DNA of 64,000 nt from Actinomycetes bacterium (GTDB lineage Bacteria; Actinomycetota; Acidimicrobiia; Acidimicrobiales; JAMCPL01): contig JAKAWR010000002.1 of assembly GCA_021816935.1 (NCBI GenBank), positions 129,039-193,038 of the forward strand, given 5' to 3'. The position numbers and the translations under genes are program-made. The stretch's first letter is position 1. The number at the start of each line of letters is the position of its first letter. Below, one piece after another: positions 31,695-40,927 of this stretch. Under the pieces are notes generated by a model. It saw only the letters and a list, made by a program, of their open reading frames with translations. It was not told the origin of the DNA and did not search any database.

Positions 31695-32702
31695 TCACGA
31701 CCGGCTGTTGCGTTCGTACGCCGCCACTATCTGGGCCACGATGTAATGGCGTACGACATCCTTGCGCGTGAGGTACACAAAGGAAAGCCCCTCGACCCCA
31801 TCAAGAATGGCGTCGAGTCCTACCAGCCCCGACTGGCCTCCGCCCACGTCTATCTGCGTCACATCCCCCGTGACAACCGCCTTCGAGCCAAACCCTATGC
31901 GGGTCAGGAACATCTTCATCTGCTCGGGAGTCGTGTTCTGCGCCTCGTCGAGTATCACAAAACTCTGGTTGAGCGTTCTCCCGCGCATGAATGCCAGCGG
32001 TGCCACCTCGATCGTCCCCCGCTCCAACATTCGCTGAGCACCGTCGGGAGTGAGCATGTCGTAGAGTGCGTCGTAAAGAGGGCGAAGGTAGGGATCGACC
32101 TTGGCCATGAGGTCGCCGGGAAGGAAGCCCAGCCGTTCGCCGGCCTCCACCGCAGGCCGTGTGAGGATAATCCGCTCAACCTCGCCACCGCTCAACGCCT
32201 GAACCGCCATCGCCACGGCCAGGTAAGACTTGCCCGTCCCGGCCGGGCCGATCGCAAAGGTGATGATGTTCGATTCGATCGCCTCCACGTACTTACGCTG
32301 GCCCGCAGTCTTCGGTCTCACGACCCGTCCCCTCTGGGGCCTGATCGTGAGACCGGAAGAGATCTCGGACGGGCTGACGTCCTCACGAACCATGTCAACC
32401 GTGCGCCTTACCTCAGCGGAATCGAGACGGCGACCCTGCCCCGCCAGCGCAATGAGCTCCTCGAAAACTTGGCGGGCCAGGGCAGCTTCGCCGCCTTGCG
32501 CCATGATCTCGTTACCCCGTACAACGATCTTCACGTCCGGGAAGGAGCGCTGGACAATCTTCAGGTACGCATCGTGCTCGCCGAGGACGCTGACCATGAT
32601 GCCCGCCGATTCCCCCGGAACGGTTACCCGCAAGACACCGCCGTCCCCCTTTTCCGTGCCGCGTGCAGCTTCAGCGATTGATCCACTCAACCGGGAGGCC
32701 AA
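31695..32702 (-). CDS. phoH: PhoH-like ATPase (YbeZ)
   Basis: A 335-aa RNA helicase-like ATPase that functions with YbeY. An N-terminal KH-like domain (residues 35-95, FPDVKIVVRGNEIMAQGG) is followed by PKTAGQRKYVEAIESNIITF, the P-loop FAIGPAGTGKSYLAVAMAVQ, and Walker B QSFVILDEAQNTTPEQMKMF with the final VTGDVTQIDV motif. The TTG at 32702 overlaps the HIT gene by 16 bases. PhoH and YbeY form a toxin-antitoxin-like or ribosome-quality pair in some bacteria. Confidence 0.93.
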   Translation of the reverse strand: MASRLSGSIAEAARGTEKGDGGVLRVTVPGESAGIMVSVLGEHDAYLKIVQRSFPDVKIVVRGNEIMAQGGEAALARQVFEELIALAGQGRRLDSAEVRRTVDMVREDVSPSEISSGLTIRPQRGRVVRPKTAGQRKYVEAIESNIITFAIGPAGTGKSYLAVAMAVQALSGGEVERIILTRPAVEAGERLGFLPGDLMAKVDPYLRPLYDALYDMLTPDGAQRMLERGTIEVAPLAFMRGRTLNQSFVILDEAQNTTPEQMKMFLTRIGFGSKAVVTGDVTQIDVGGGQSGLVGLDAILDGVEGLSFVYLTRKDVVRHYIVAQIVAAYERNSRS

Positions 32703-33040
32703 CCCATCTGCCGCCCCCCGATGACGTGCATATGCAGGTGGGGAACCGAGTTGAGCGCATCCGGCCCCACGTTGATCACTAAGCGGTATCCACTTGCCCC
32801 GATCCCCTCAGCTCCCGCTGCGCGATTTGCCGCAGCCAGCATCTCGGCAAGGAGGTCTCCATCCTCGCGACCGGCTTTCGCTGCGTTTTCCAGGTGCCGG
32901 CGGGGAACGACCAGAAGATGGACGGGAGCCTGAGGGCTTACGTCCCGGAATGTCACGGTACCGCCAGTCTCCCCGACGATGTCGGCAGGGATTCCCCCGC
33001 TTACGATCCGGCAGAAGATGCAGTCCGGATCCCGCTCCAC
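32687..33040 (-). CDS. HIT family (HinT-like) nucleotide hydrolase
   Basis: About 117 aa taken from the GTG at 33040 (VERDPDCIFCRIVSGGIPAD), which gives the usual HinT length; a TTG at 33151 would add 37 Pro/Ala-rich residues overlapping the upstream HTH gene. The family hydrolyses nucleoside phosphoramidates. It shows the CIFCRI start, the HLLVVPRRHLENA strand, and the catalytic triad HLHMHVIGG. It ends GGRQMGWPPG, as HinT proteins do. The 16-base overlap with phoH suggests coupling. Confidence 0.9.
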   Translation of the reverse strand: MERDPDCIFCRIVSGGIPADIVGETGGTVTFRDVSPQAPVHLLVVPRRHLENAAKAGREDGDLLAEMLAAANRAAGAEGIGASGYRLVINVGPDALNSVPHLHMHVIGGRQMGWPPG

Positions 33041-33077
33041 GTTCCGGGGGATCGCATCCGCCGGCTCGGGCGCCGGC

Positions 33078-33338
33078 TCAGGTGCCGCCACTGGCGGCCC
33101 GACCCGGACCCGAACGCTTCCGCGAGACAGGCTCCGGATAGAGATGCTCAAGGCTTCCCGGCTCTATCTTGCACGCTTCAATGAACCGTTCCACGTCCTC
33201 CCTGCGAACCCTGATAACCCTCCCGAATTTGTAGGCAACCAACTCCCCCTCGTCAATGAACTTGTAGAGGCTGCGCAACGTCACGCCAAGGCGGCGGGCC
33301 GCTTCAATGGTACTCAGCCATTCCTCCCGATCAGCCAC
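33078..33338 (-). CDS. Excisionase-like helix-turn-helix DNA-binding protein
   Basis: An 86-aa protein with a MerR/Xis-type winged HTH: EEWLSTIEAARRLGVTLRSL, then YKFIDEGELVAYKFGRVIRV, and REDVERFIEACKIEPG. The tail is basic. Such small regulators (HTH_17 family) are common in Actinomycetota and are often developmental rather than phage-borne; there is no integrase here. It sits 32 nt from the BldD-like gene and upstream of the HIT-phoH genes. The target is unknown. Confidence 0.85.
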   Translation of the reverse strand: MADREEWLSTIEAARRLGVTLRSLYKFIDEGELVAYKFGRVIRVRREDVERFIEACKIEPGSLEHLYPEPVSRKRSGPGRAASGGT

Positions 33339-33369
33339 GGTGACGCACCCCCCTTCACCACTCTCGGTC

Positions 33370-33960
33370 TCAAACGGACACCGGCTTGAAGAGGAGGTCG
33401 AGGTCCCCGAGCCTTCTCAACATTGCAGTCGGGGTAACGCCGAACATCGCAGCGATGATCCGCACGTCCTCCCGGCGAATGGTGATCATCTGCCCGTTGA
33501 AGTCCTGGCGCTGGATCTGCATGACGGAGAGGAACCTCCTCAAGAGCTCCCGCTCCGGCCCGGTTCCGGCATTGAGCTTCGTTAGGTCGATGGTAACCTT
33601 CCCGGCGCCGTCCAGCGACTCGTCAGTCTTCGGGCTGGCGACCGGAACAGCCGCCTCGGTAACGGGCGACCAGCGGCTGCCGCTGTCCAGATCCGGCAAG
33701 AGCTGGTCGACCGGTACATCATAGAGCTTCGCAAGCCTCTGGAGCCTCGGCACCGATATCGAACGCTCACCGCGCTCATACGCCCCCAAGACCGAGGCCT
33801 TGAACTCTTTTCCCGACATCGCCTCCACTTGCTGCAGGGAAAGCCGCATCTGCTTGCGAACGCCTCGCAGCTTCGAGCCTACCGTCCTCGCATAAATCTC
33901 GCGTAACGACTCATTTGCCTCGTCGTCGTCATCGTCGATGTATGCCGAATTGGGAACCAT
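33370..33960 (-). CDS. bldD: BldD-like XRE transcriptional regulator
   Basis: A 196-aa protein. An N-terminal acidic tail is followed by an XRE HTH (about 25-90: KLRGVRKQMRLSLQQVEAMS, YERGERSISVPRLQRLAKLY) and a C-terminal domain (130-190). The C-terminal domain has RQD at 151-153, eight residues, then RRED at 162-165. In Streptomyces BldD the c-di-GMP signature is RGD-x8-RQDD, so the spacing and charged residues are kept and two positions differ. BldD represses development genes when bound to c-di-GMP. In a flagellated host it could link c-di-GMP to motility; this is inference. Confidence 0.83.
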   Translation of the reverse strand: MVPNSAYIDDDDDEANESLREIYARTVGSKLRGVRKQMRLSLQQVEAMSGKEFKASVLGAYERGERSISVPRLQRLAKLYDVPVDQLLPDLDSGSRWSPVTEAAVPVASPKTDESLDGAGKVTIDLTKLNAGTGPERELLRRFLSVMQIQRQDFNGQMITIRREDVRIIAAMFGVTPTAMLRRLGDLDLLFKPVSV

Positions 33961-34108
33961 TACCTCACCTCACTCGCCATGGAATGCATTCTCGCTCTTG
34001 CACGGCCCTGCACCTCCCTGCACCTCCCACTCCGGACCTCCCTGCCAGCCTGCGCGAACATCATACCACCCACTCAGAGTGACCGCGCCACGCCAAGACC
34101 AGGACCCC

Positions 34109-35125
34109 TTAGACCGTCCGCCGCACAAGGTGACCGCTCTGGGTCCGGAACGCAGCGATGGTCCGCTCCTTTCCGCCCCGTCGCGCCACCAGCAGTGACG
34201 CAGCAAAGAGGGCGGCCGTCTCGGTACGCATAACGGTGCTCCCCAACGACACGAGCGGCATGCCCAGCGACGTGGCTACCTCGATATCCTCCGGCGACCA
34301 TCCTCCCTCCGGACCTATCACCACGCCTGTTATCTCGGGGCCGGGTCTCTCCGGAGCCGACTGTCGCTCTCTGGCAGGTATTTCCGCACCCGAGGGCAGC
34401 TCCCCGGCAGGCATCTCCGGGCCCGGAGGTGAGGCGGGGGGGGCTTCCGGGCCGGGGACCGGTGGGCCCGACTGCGGGAAGATCCAGTCCGGCCACGGAC
34501 CAAGACACTCGAGCCGCGGGCCAACGTCGCCCCCGCTGTTCTCCTCCCAGGGATGCGCCATCGCAATGCTGCCTTCCGCCAACCCGGCGAAGTCGCCGAG
34601 GCTCACCGGTCCGCGAATATCCGCTGGCCATACGCGCCGGCTCTGCGATGCCGCCTCGGCGGCCACCCGCTCCAGCCTGGCCCTCGCATCCTCGACCCCC
34701 CGGCCAGCCCATCTGACGATCGACCGCTCGCTCTCGATGAGGACTATCTGGTCGATGCCGATCTCGACCAGCTTCTGAACGCACCAGACGGTACGTTCGC
34801 CTTTCGGAGGCGAGAAGCCCACGGTAAGCATCGGCATGCACCTATCGGTCCTGACTACCTCGCCGGTTGGGACCAGTTCGATTACGTCCCGCCCGGAACG
34901 GCTCGACCCTCGGGATCCCGGCGGGCGCGCCGCATGGATCTCGCACGCCCTCCATGCTCCGTGCCCGTCACAGGCGACAACCAGCTCGCTCGGACGCAAC
35001 CTGAGTACATTGCCCAGATGGTGGGCGTCCCGGGGCGACAAACGGGGACGTTCGATGTCGCCCACGAAAACCTGAGCCCGGGCCTCTCTCGGGGGTAGTC
35101 CGGCTACGCTCAACCGGCCTGCCAC
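34109..35125 (-). CDS. rsmE: 16S rRNA (uracil-1498-N3)-methyltransferase RsmE
   Basis: A 338-aa SPOUT methyltransferase, which modifies U1498 in the decoding site. The N-terminal PUA-like domain has DAHHLGNVLRLRPSELVVAC; the catalytic part has KLVEIGIDQIVLIESERSIV, RVAAEAASQSRRVW, and the knot GVVIGPEGGWSPEDIEVATS with SLGSTVMRTETAALFAASLL. RsmE is usually about 240-250 aa. Here roughly 60 Pro/Glu-rich residues (PVPGPEAPPASPPGPEMPAG onward) are inserted before the knot. GTG at 35125 is the chosen start. It lies downstream of dnaJ, the normal context. Confidence 0.92.
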   Translation of the reverse strand: MAGRLSVAGLPPREARAQVFVGDIERPRLSPRDAHHLGNVLRLRPSELVVACDGHGAWRACEIHAARPPGSRGSSRSGRDVIELVPTGEVVRTDRCMPMLTVGFSPPKGERTVWCVQKLVEIGIDQIVLIESERSIVRWAGRGVEDARARLERVAAEAASQSRRVWPADIRGPVSLGDFAGLAEGSIAMAHPWEENSGGDVGPRLECLGPWPDWIFPQSGPPVPGPEAPPASPPGPEMPAGELPSGAEIPARERQSAPERPGPEITGVVIGPEGGWSPEDIEVATSLGMPLVSLGSTVMRTETAALFAASLLVARRGGKERTIAAFRTQSGHLVRRTV

Positions 35126-35200
35126 CCGCCCGCCACGGCCCGATATCCCCCATCCCCCGCCACGGCCGAGTGTACGGCCTTGAACGCAAGGCGGGCGGAG

Positions 35201-36343
35201 TCAGTTAAGAATTGCCCTGAGGCGCGACATGCGCGATGCGGGTTCAACATCCTCTCCCCGTTCCTTGGCAAGAGATCGGTACAGCCCTTCCTCGACGGGC
35301 GTGATCTGAGCCGGAATGTCAACCACCACCGTCACCATGAGATCACCTCGGCCCCGGCCCTTCAGGTGCGTTACGCCCTTTCCCCTGAACCTCAGGACAC
35401 TTCCGCTTTGAGTGCCCTTCGCCACCTCGACCACCTCCTCGCCGTCAAGCGACTCGATGGTAACGGACGCACCCAGCACCGCTTGCGTCACGCTCACATG
35501 CAGCTCGGCATGGATATCCGATCCATTCCGTACGAACCTGTCGTCCGCTGCCACTCCGAGATGAACGTATAGGTCGCCGTGAGGTCCCCCCCGCGGTCCT
35601 GCCGGTCCACGGCCGGTAAGGCGCAGGGTGGTCCCATCGTCCACGCCGGCAGGCACCTCGACGGGTAGGCGGACCTCCTCCTGGCGGCGGCCCTCCCCCC
35701 CGCAGCTCTGGCAGCGATGGGGTACCACCTCGCCGGTGCCGCCGCAGTGATGGCACGGCCTGGCAGTGATCACCTGGCCGAGGAGCGACTGCCTTGCTCG
35801 CCGCAGCTCGCCGGTGCCGCCACAGCTCCCGCATCTCTCCAGGTGGGTTCCCGCCATGGCTCCAGTACCTTCGCATGCGTCGCAGCTGACGAGGGTGTTG
35901 ATCGAGATCTCCTTCGACGCGCCGAAGGCGGCTTCGACAAAGGAGAGCTTGACAAATGCCTCCACGTCCGCGCCGCGCTGGCGGGCTGAGCTTGTGCTCC
36001 CCCATCCCCTTTGCGGTCCGGAAGTCCCGAAGAACGAATCGAAGATATCGGAAAAGGCACTTGCGAAGAACGGATCGCCGAACCCCGCTCCCGCCGGTCC
36101 GCTCATCCGGCCCATGTCGGGCCCGTACCTGTCGTAAGCGCGCCTCCGCTCCGAATCCTTCAGCACCTCGTAGGCGAGCGTCACCTTCTTGAACCGCTCC
36201 TCTGAGTGGCTGTCGCCCCCCGTTGAATCCGGATGCAGCTCTCTCGCCTTTCGCCGGTACGCCCGCTTTATCTCGTCCTCCGATGCTCCCGGGTGGACCC
36301 CGAGGATCTCGTAGTAGTCATCCTCCCTTGCGCTCGGGCTCAT
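35201..36343 (-). CDS. dnaJ: Chaperone protein DnaJ
   Basis: A 380-aa Hsp40 co-chaperone of DnaK. The J domain (1-75) contains the HPD motif (ARELHPDSTG), then a Gly/Phe region. A zinc domain with four CxxCxGxG-type repeats follows (CDACEGTG, CGSCGGTG, CHHCGGTG, CQSCGGEG), then the C-terminal substrate domains (VTQAVLGASVTIESLDGEEV). Its start overlaps the hrcA stop by four bases, as in the classic hrcA-dnaJ pair. dnaK and grpE are not here. Confidence 0.96.
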   Translation of the reverse strand: MSPSAREDDYYEILGVHPGASEDEIKRAYRRKARELHPDSTGGDSHSEERFKKVTLAYEVLKDSERRRAYDRYGPDMGRMSGPAGAGFGDPFFASAFSDIFDSFFGTSGPQRGWGSTSSARQRGADVEAFVKLSFVEAAFGASKEISINTLVSCDACEGTGAMAGTHLERCGSCGGTGELRRARQSLLGQVITARPCHHCGGTGEVVPHRCQSCGGEGRRQEEVRLPVEVPAGVDDGTTLRLTGRGPAGPRGGPHGDLYVHLGVAADDRFVRNGSDIHAELHVSVTQAVLGASVTIESLDGEEVVEVAKGTQSGSVLRFRGKGVTHLKGRGRGDLMVTVVVDIPAQITPVEEGLYRSLAKERGEDVEPASRMSRLRAILN

Positions 36344-37413
36344 TGCCGCCCCCTAAGAGTGCCCGTCGCATCGCTTGCCCGCTGCGGCTCGCTGTCACCA
36401 AGCCTGCCCACTATCTGCTCGCCCACCTCGTTAACAGCCGCCAACGCAAGCCTGTAGTCCATGCGAATCGGACCGAGCACGCCGAAGGCGCCGGCAAGTC
36501 CCCCGTCGAAGGTGACCGGCGAAACGACAAGGGCACACGGGGAGAGCGGCTGCACGCCATGCTCCTCCAAGCCGATCGCTACCGACATCCCTCTCGCGAG
36601 CATCCCTCGCAGGAGCGAGGTGATCACAACCTGTTGTTCGAGAATCGACAGCACCGCCTCGATCGTGCCGACAGCATCGAACGAGGCGGCCACCCGCGAC
36701 GGGCCTCCGATGAAGAAATACTCCGGCTCCTCCTCCGTTCGCTCCATCCGGGCCAGCAGGCCAGCAGCGGACTTCACCACGAGGTCCACCCGGTGAACGC
36801 CGGTAGGAGCAGGCGCGGTGCACCGGGCGGAGACTTTGCCTGCATAGTGATCGTTCATTACGGCCGACGCCCGGGCGATCTCCTCTTCTGAAGCACGAAC
36901 CGGGAAACGCACGTCCCGCTTGACGACGACGCCGTCTCCTCTGACCATGACAAGAAGCCCCGCCTGCGAAGAGAGCCGCACAAGCTGAACGAACCTTGCA
37001 GGCGAGGCTCCGCGCGTCTCTGCCACGACGACAGATGTAGACCCGGTGATCCGGGCGAGAAGCGCCCCGGCCTTCTCCAGCACGTCACCTGTATCCCCGT
37101 CAAGACGCTCAAAAGACCTGCGCAGGTGCGTCCTCTGCGTGCCGTTCAGCCGGGCCGGCCGGGCAAGATGGTCCACGTAGAAGCGGAATCCCCGTTCCGT
37201 CGGCACCCTACCCGCCGACACGTGCGGCTGAGCGAGATAGCCCTCCCGCTCCAACAAGGCCATGTCGCTGCGCAATGTCGCGGCCGACACGTGCATGGCG
37301 GTGGCCGACGCCAAGTGAGCGGAACCGACGGGTTGCGCTGCGTCGATGTACTCCGAGACAACGGCATTGAGCACGGCCGCTCGCCGCCCTTCGACTTCCA
37401 ACACCGTCATCAC
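36340..37413 (-). CDS. hrcA: Heat-inducible transcription repressor HrcA
   Basis: A 357-aa repressor of the dnaK and groE heat-shock genes. The N-terminal winged HTH includes LNAVVSEYIDAAQPVGSAHL and MALLEREGYLAQPHVSAGRV; GAF-like and inserted dimerisation domains follow (ILEQQVVITSLLRGMLARGM; FGVLGPIRMDYRLALAAVNE). I found no CIRCE operator (TTAGCACTC-N9-GAGTGCTAA) upstream, so autoregulation is not shown. The gap 37414-37571 to lepA is mostly a family B repeat. Confidence 0.94.
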   Translation of the reverse strand: MMTVLEVEGRRAAVLNAVVSEYIDAAQPVGSAHLASATAMHVSAATLRSDMALLEREGYLAQPHVSAGRVPTERGFRFYVDHLARPARLNGTQRTHLRRSFERLDGDTGDVLEKAGALLARITGSTSVVVAETRGASPARFVQLVRLSSQAGLLVMVRGDGVVVKRDVRFPVRASEEEIARASAVMNDHYAGKVSARCTAPAPTGVHRVDLVVKSAAGLLARMERTEEEPEYFFIGGPSRVAASFDAVGTIEAVLSILEQQVVITSLLRGMLARGMSVAIGLEEHGVQPLSPCALVVSPVTFDGGLAGAFGVLGPIRMDYRLALAAVNEVGEQIVGRLGDSEPQRASDATGTLRGRQ

Positions 37414-37464
37414 GGGCGCTGTATCCTCATGATGGAACCATTCTACCTCCCGCGGATCGGACTC

Positions 37465-37574
37465 TCAGAGCCTCATCGGATCGGGAGGTTGGATGAGACG
37501 GTCCGCTGTACTGCCGAAAGGAAGCGGCGGCGCAGCACTGCTTCGCCCCAGATCCCGCTCTGTTGAGGCTCTCA
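37465..37574. repeat. Family B repeat, complete short copy between lepA and hrcA
   Basis: Left end TCAGAGCCTCATCGGATCGG and right end the complement of TGAGAGCCTCAACAGAGCGG. The internal GATGAGACGGTCCGCTGTAC and CAGCACTGCTTCGCC match the 23272 copy. Its last three bases (TCA, 37572-37574) are the complement of the lepA stop codon TGA. Confidence 0.8.
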
Positions 37575-39377
37575 GGAATCGCCGATACGGAGAACCGATA
37601 TGAAGGCCTCCTGGGGCACCTCCACGCTGCCGATCGCCTTCATCCGTTTCTTGCCCTCCTTCTGCTTCGCTAGCAGCTTTCGCTTCCGGGTGATATCCCC
37701 GCCGTAGCACTTGGCAATGACGTCCTTTCGTCGGGCCTTGATGGTCTCCCTGGCGATTATCCGGCTCCCTACGGCCGCCTGGATCGGCACGTCGAAAAGC
37801 TGCCTCGGAATGAGCTCCGCCAGCTTCTGCACGATGCGGCGACCATAGACCTCGGCCGACGACCGGTGCAGGATCGCCGAGAACGCGTCGACCGGCGCGT
37901 GGTTGAGCAGCACCTCCACTCTCACGAGATCCGCACCCTTGTAACCTGCCGGTTCGTAGTCCATGCTCGCATAGCCCTTGGTACGGCTCTTCAGCTGGTC
38001 GAAGAAGTCGACCACGACTTCTGCAAGCGGGATCGTGTATACCATCTCCAGCCGTTCAGACGACAGGTACTCCATGCTCAACTGCTCGCCCCTGCGCGAC
38101 TGGCACAGCTCCATAACCTGGCCGATGTACTCGGCAGGAACGATCAGGGTGGCCCTCACGACAGGCTCGTCGATGGACTCGATCCGCCCCCGTTCGGGTA
38201 TCTCGGCCGGGTTCTCGAATGCAACTTCGACGCTTCCCGCCAGATGTGCCACATACCGGACCGAGGGGGTGGAGGCCACGAGGTCGAGACCGAACTCCCT
38301 TTCCAGGCGTTCCTTCACGATATCCATGTGAAGCAGTCCCAGGAATCCGCACCGGAAACCGAAGCCGAGAGCGCCTGAGGACTCCGGCTGGAATACGAAA
38401 CTCGCATCCGAAAGCTGGAGCTTCTCGAGCGACTCCCTGAGTACGGGCAACTCGTCGCCGTCTATCGGGTACAGCCCACAGAAGACCATCGGCTTGGGTT
38501 CACGGTAGCCGGCAAGGGCCTTGCGCGCCGGTGCCGCAGCGCTTGTCAGGGTCTCGCCGGTCCTAAGCTCCCGAACGTTCTTGAGACCAGTTATCACGTA
38601 GCCCACCTCCCCCGGCCCGAGCTCTGCAACAGGGGTCGGCCCCGGGATCCTCACGCCGAGCTCCTGCAGCTCGTAAGCCTTACCGGTATTGAGTGCAAGC
38701 ACCTTCATCTGCGGCACCAGGATCCCGTCCACCACCCTGATGGAACTGACTACGCCCCTGTACTGGTCGTACGCCGAATCGAACACGAGCACCCTGACCG
38801 GTGCATCCAAGTTGGCCTTCGGCGCCGGCACCCTCGCCACAATGACGTCGAGAAGCTCCGGAACGCCCTTGCCGCTCTTGGCGGATACGAGTAGAATCGT
38901 GCTACGATCTATCCCGAGGAACGATTCGAGCTCACCGACGCACCTCTCAGGGTCCGCCGCCGGCAGGTCGATCTTGTTGAGGACCGGGACGATCTCGAGA
39001 TCATGCTCCATCGCCTGGTAGCAGGTGGCAAGAGTCTGGGCCTGCATCCCCTGCGAAGCATCCACGAGAAGCACCGCTCCTTCGCAGGCGGCGAGCGACC
39101 TCGACACCTCGTAGGAGAAATCAACGTGGCCAGGGGTGTCGATAAGGTTCAGGACGGAGCCCTTCCACGTAACCCTCACGTTCTGGGCCTTGATCGTAAT
39201 TCCCCGCTCCCGCTCGATATCCATCGAGTCGAGGTACTGGTCGTGCATGAGCCGGGGGTCCACCGCCCCGGTCAGCTCCAGTATCCGGTCCGACAGCGTC
39301 GACTTTCCGTGGTCGACGTGGCTGATTATCGAGAAGTTCCGGATGGAGGCTACCGCAGTCCGGCCGCTCGAGGCCAC
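37572..39377 (-). CDS. lepA: Elongation factor 4 (LepA)
   Basis: A 601-aa ribosomal GTPase. The G domain has G1 [20 protein letters not shown], switch [24 protein letters not shown] ([15 protein letters not shown]) and SAKSGKG. EF-G-like domains II, III and V follow, and the LepA-specific C-terminal domain ends [20 protein letters not shown]. The length is normal. The GTG at 39377 has AAGGGAG upstream. Its stop codon coincides with the end of a family B repeat. Confidence 0.97.
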   Translation of the reverse strand: MASSGRTAVASIRNFSIISHVDHGKSTLSDRILELTGAVDPRLMHDQYLDSMDIERERGITIKAQNVRVTWKGSVLNLIDTPGHVDFSYEVSRSLAACEGAVLLVDASQGMQAQTLATCYQAMEHDLEIVPVLNKIDLPAADPERCVGELESFLGIDRSTILLVSAKSGKGVPELLDVIVARVPAPKANLDAPVRVLVFDSAYDQYRGVVSSIRVVDGILVPQMKVLALNTGKAYELQELGVRIPGPTPVAELGPGEVGYVITGLKNVRELRTGETLTSAAAPARKALAGYREPKPMVFCGLYPIDGDELPVLRESLEKLQLSDASFVFQPESSGALGFGFRCGFLGLLHMDIVKERLEREFGLDLVASTPSVRYVAHLAGSVEVAFENPAEIPERGRIESIDEPVVRATLIVPAEYIGQVMELCQSRRGEQLSMEYLSSERLEMVYTIPLAEVVVDFFDQLKSRTKGYASMDYEPAGYKGADLVRVEVLLNHAPVDAFSAILHRSSAEVYGRRIVQKLAELIPRQLFDVPIQAAVGSRIIARETIKARRKDVIAKCYGGDITRKRKLLAKQKEGKKRMKAIGSVEVPQEAFISVLRIGDS

Positions 39378-39421
39378 CTGATCAAACTCCCTTCACAATG
39401 GCACAACCCGGGTGCCTGCTC

Positions 39422-39427
39422 TAAGAT
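39422..39427 (+). promoter_or_regulatory. -10 element TAAGAT for the phospholipase C-like gene
   Basis: Six bases separate it from the ATG at 39434, so transcription would begin at or next to the start codon (leaderless). No good -35 was seen. Confidence 0.4.
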
Positions 39428-39433
39428 GTGCAC

Positions 39434-40843
39434 ATGGCACCTACCAATTTTCGCATAAGCCGCAGGGGCCTGATAAAAGCTGCCGTTGCCGCCGGTGGGG
39501 GCGCTGCCCTCTCGGCCTGCTCCTCCTCGACGCCTCGGACTGCTATCTCCTCTCCGGTACCGACCACAGCTGCGTACCCGAGCGTGCCGATCACGCGGCG
39601 AAAGGCCGGCTCGCTCCCCCACCCGGCACTTCCCGCCGGTAAGGACACGATATCGGAGATCGACAACGTCGTGATCCTCATGCTGGAGAACCGGTCCTTC
39701 GACCACCTACTCGGTGCCATGGGCCGTGGCGACGGATTGACCATGCAGGGAAAGACCCTCGAGCTTGCCGAGAACAGCAACCCCGACGGCAAGGGACACC
39801 GGATCAAGGCGTTTCACCTGCCGACCGACTGCCGTCTCGAGGCCGTTCCCTCCCAGAGCTGGAACCAGACCCACCACGCATACGACAGCGGAAAGATGGA
39901 CGGATTCATCACGAATGGGAGCGGCCCGTCAGCTATGGGCTTCTACACCAGCGAGAACGTCCCGTTCCTGTGGAGCCTGGCTTCCACCTTCCCCATCAAC
40001 GACAGGTTCTTCGCCTCGGTCATGGGCCCCACCTTCCCGAACCGCCGGTACCTGATCGCCGGCACCTCCAACGGCCTCATCACCGACTCGCTGACCGGTA
40101 TGATCCCCCCGAACGGTACCATCTTCGATACGCTGGACAAGTACTCCATCTCGTGGAAGAACTACTACACCGACTTCTCGACCTTGATGCTCTACTCGAC
40201 GCCGGCAACTAAGTCGGCCTCGGCCCGGTTCCACATCAACCAGTTCTACGCCGATGCAGCCCGCGGTACGCTACCGGCGGTATCTCTCGTCAATCCGCAG
40301 TTCGGTCTGTTCGGGGCAGCGGGCGACACCAGTGAAGGTGAGGGCCAGGACATCCAGTACGGAGACGATTTCCTCGGAAGAGTGGTCAACGCGTTGATGG
40401 ACGGCCCGAAGTGGGCCAAGACGATCTTCCTCCTCACATACGACGAACCGGGCGGCTACTACGACCACGTCCCGCCGCCGGCTGCAGTCCCGCCCGACTC
40501 GGTGGCTCCGCAACTCGCGCCGGGCGACGTGAGGGACGGCTTCGACCGTTTCGGCCTGCGGGTGCCAATGGTGCTCGCCTCGCCTTACGCGAAGTCGGGT
40601 TACGTCTCGCACGCCGTTGCCGACTTCACGTCTTTCCTCGCCTTCATCGAGGCGAAGTGGAACCTCCCGGCACTGACGGACCGGGACGCGAACGCGCACA
40701 ATCTCCTCGATATGCTCAACTTCGCCAACCCGGCCTTTGCGACGCCGCCAGCTCTCGCCAAGCCGCCGCCCGTCCCGGCGAACCACTGCGCCACGAACTC
40801 GGAAGGCAGCCTGCCCCCGCCCGACGCTGTCGTAGCCGCCTGA
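39434..40843 (+). CDS. Phospholipase C/phosphoesterase family lipoprotein, Tat-exported
   Basis: 469 aa from the ATG at 39434 (MAPTNFRISRRGLIKAAVAA). It has a twin-arginine signal (SRRGLIK) that ends in a lipobox-like LSAC, so it is exported folded and may be lipid-anchored. The catalytic domain is of the bacterial PLC/acid phosphatase type: VVILMLENRSFDHLLGAMGR (metal and nucleophile region), SWNQTHHAYDSGKMDGFI, TYDEPGGYYDHVPPP and VPMVLASPYAKSGYVSHAVA. Family members cleave phosphatidylcholine or sphingomyelin and some are general phosphatases. The substrate cannot be told. Codon use matches the neighbours, and it is divergent from lepA. Confidence 0.9.
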   Translation: MAPTNFRISRRGLIKAAVAAGGGAALSACSSSTPRTAISSPVPTTAAYPSVPITRRKAGSLPHPALPAGKDTISEIDNVVILMLENRSFDHLLGAMGRGDGLTMQGKTLELAENSNPDGKGHRIKAFHLPTDCRLEAVPSQSWNQTHHAYDSGKMDGFITNGSGPSAMGFYTSENVPFLWSLASTFPINDRFFASVMGPTFPNRRYLIAGTSNGLITDSLTGMIPPNGTIFDTLDKYSISWKNYYTDFSTLMLYSTPATKSASARFHINQFYADAARGTLPAVSLVNPQFGLFGAAGDTSEGEGQDIQYGDDFLGRVVNALMDGPKWAKTIFLLTYDEPGGYYDHVPPPAAVPPDSVAPQLAPGDVRDGFDRFGLRVPMVLASPYAKSGYVSHAVADFTSFLAFIEAKWNLPALTDRDANAHNLLDMLNFANPAFATPPALAKPPPVPANHCATNSEGSLPPPDAVVAA

Positions 40844-40927
40844 CGCCCCTCGCGCTGAGCACCTGCCCAGCTGCGACCACTGGGGGCCCTGGCGCCGGTT
40901 GCATATAACGCCGGACATGCCGGTAAC

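Noticed and set aside
36340-37571. CIRCE operator near hrcA
   Set aside because: No TTAGCACTC-N9-GAGTGCTAA or close variant upstream of hrcA or dnaJ.
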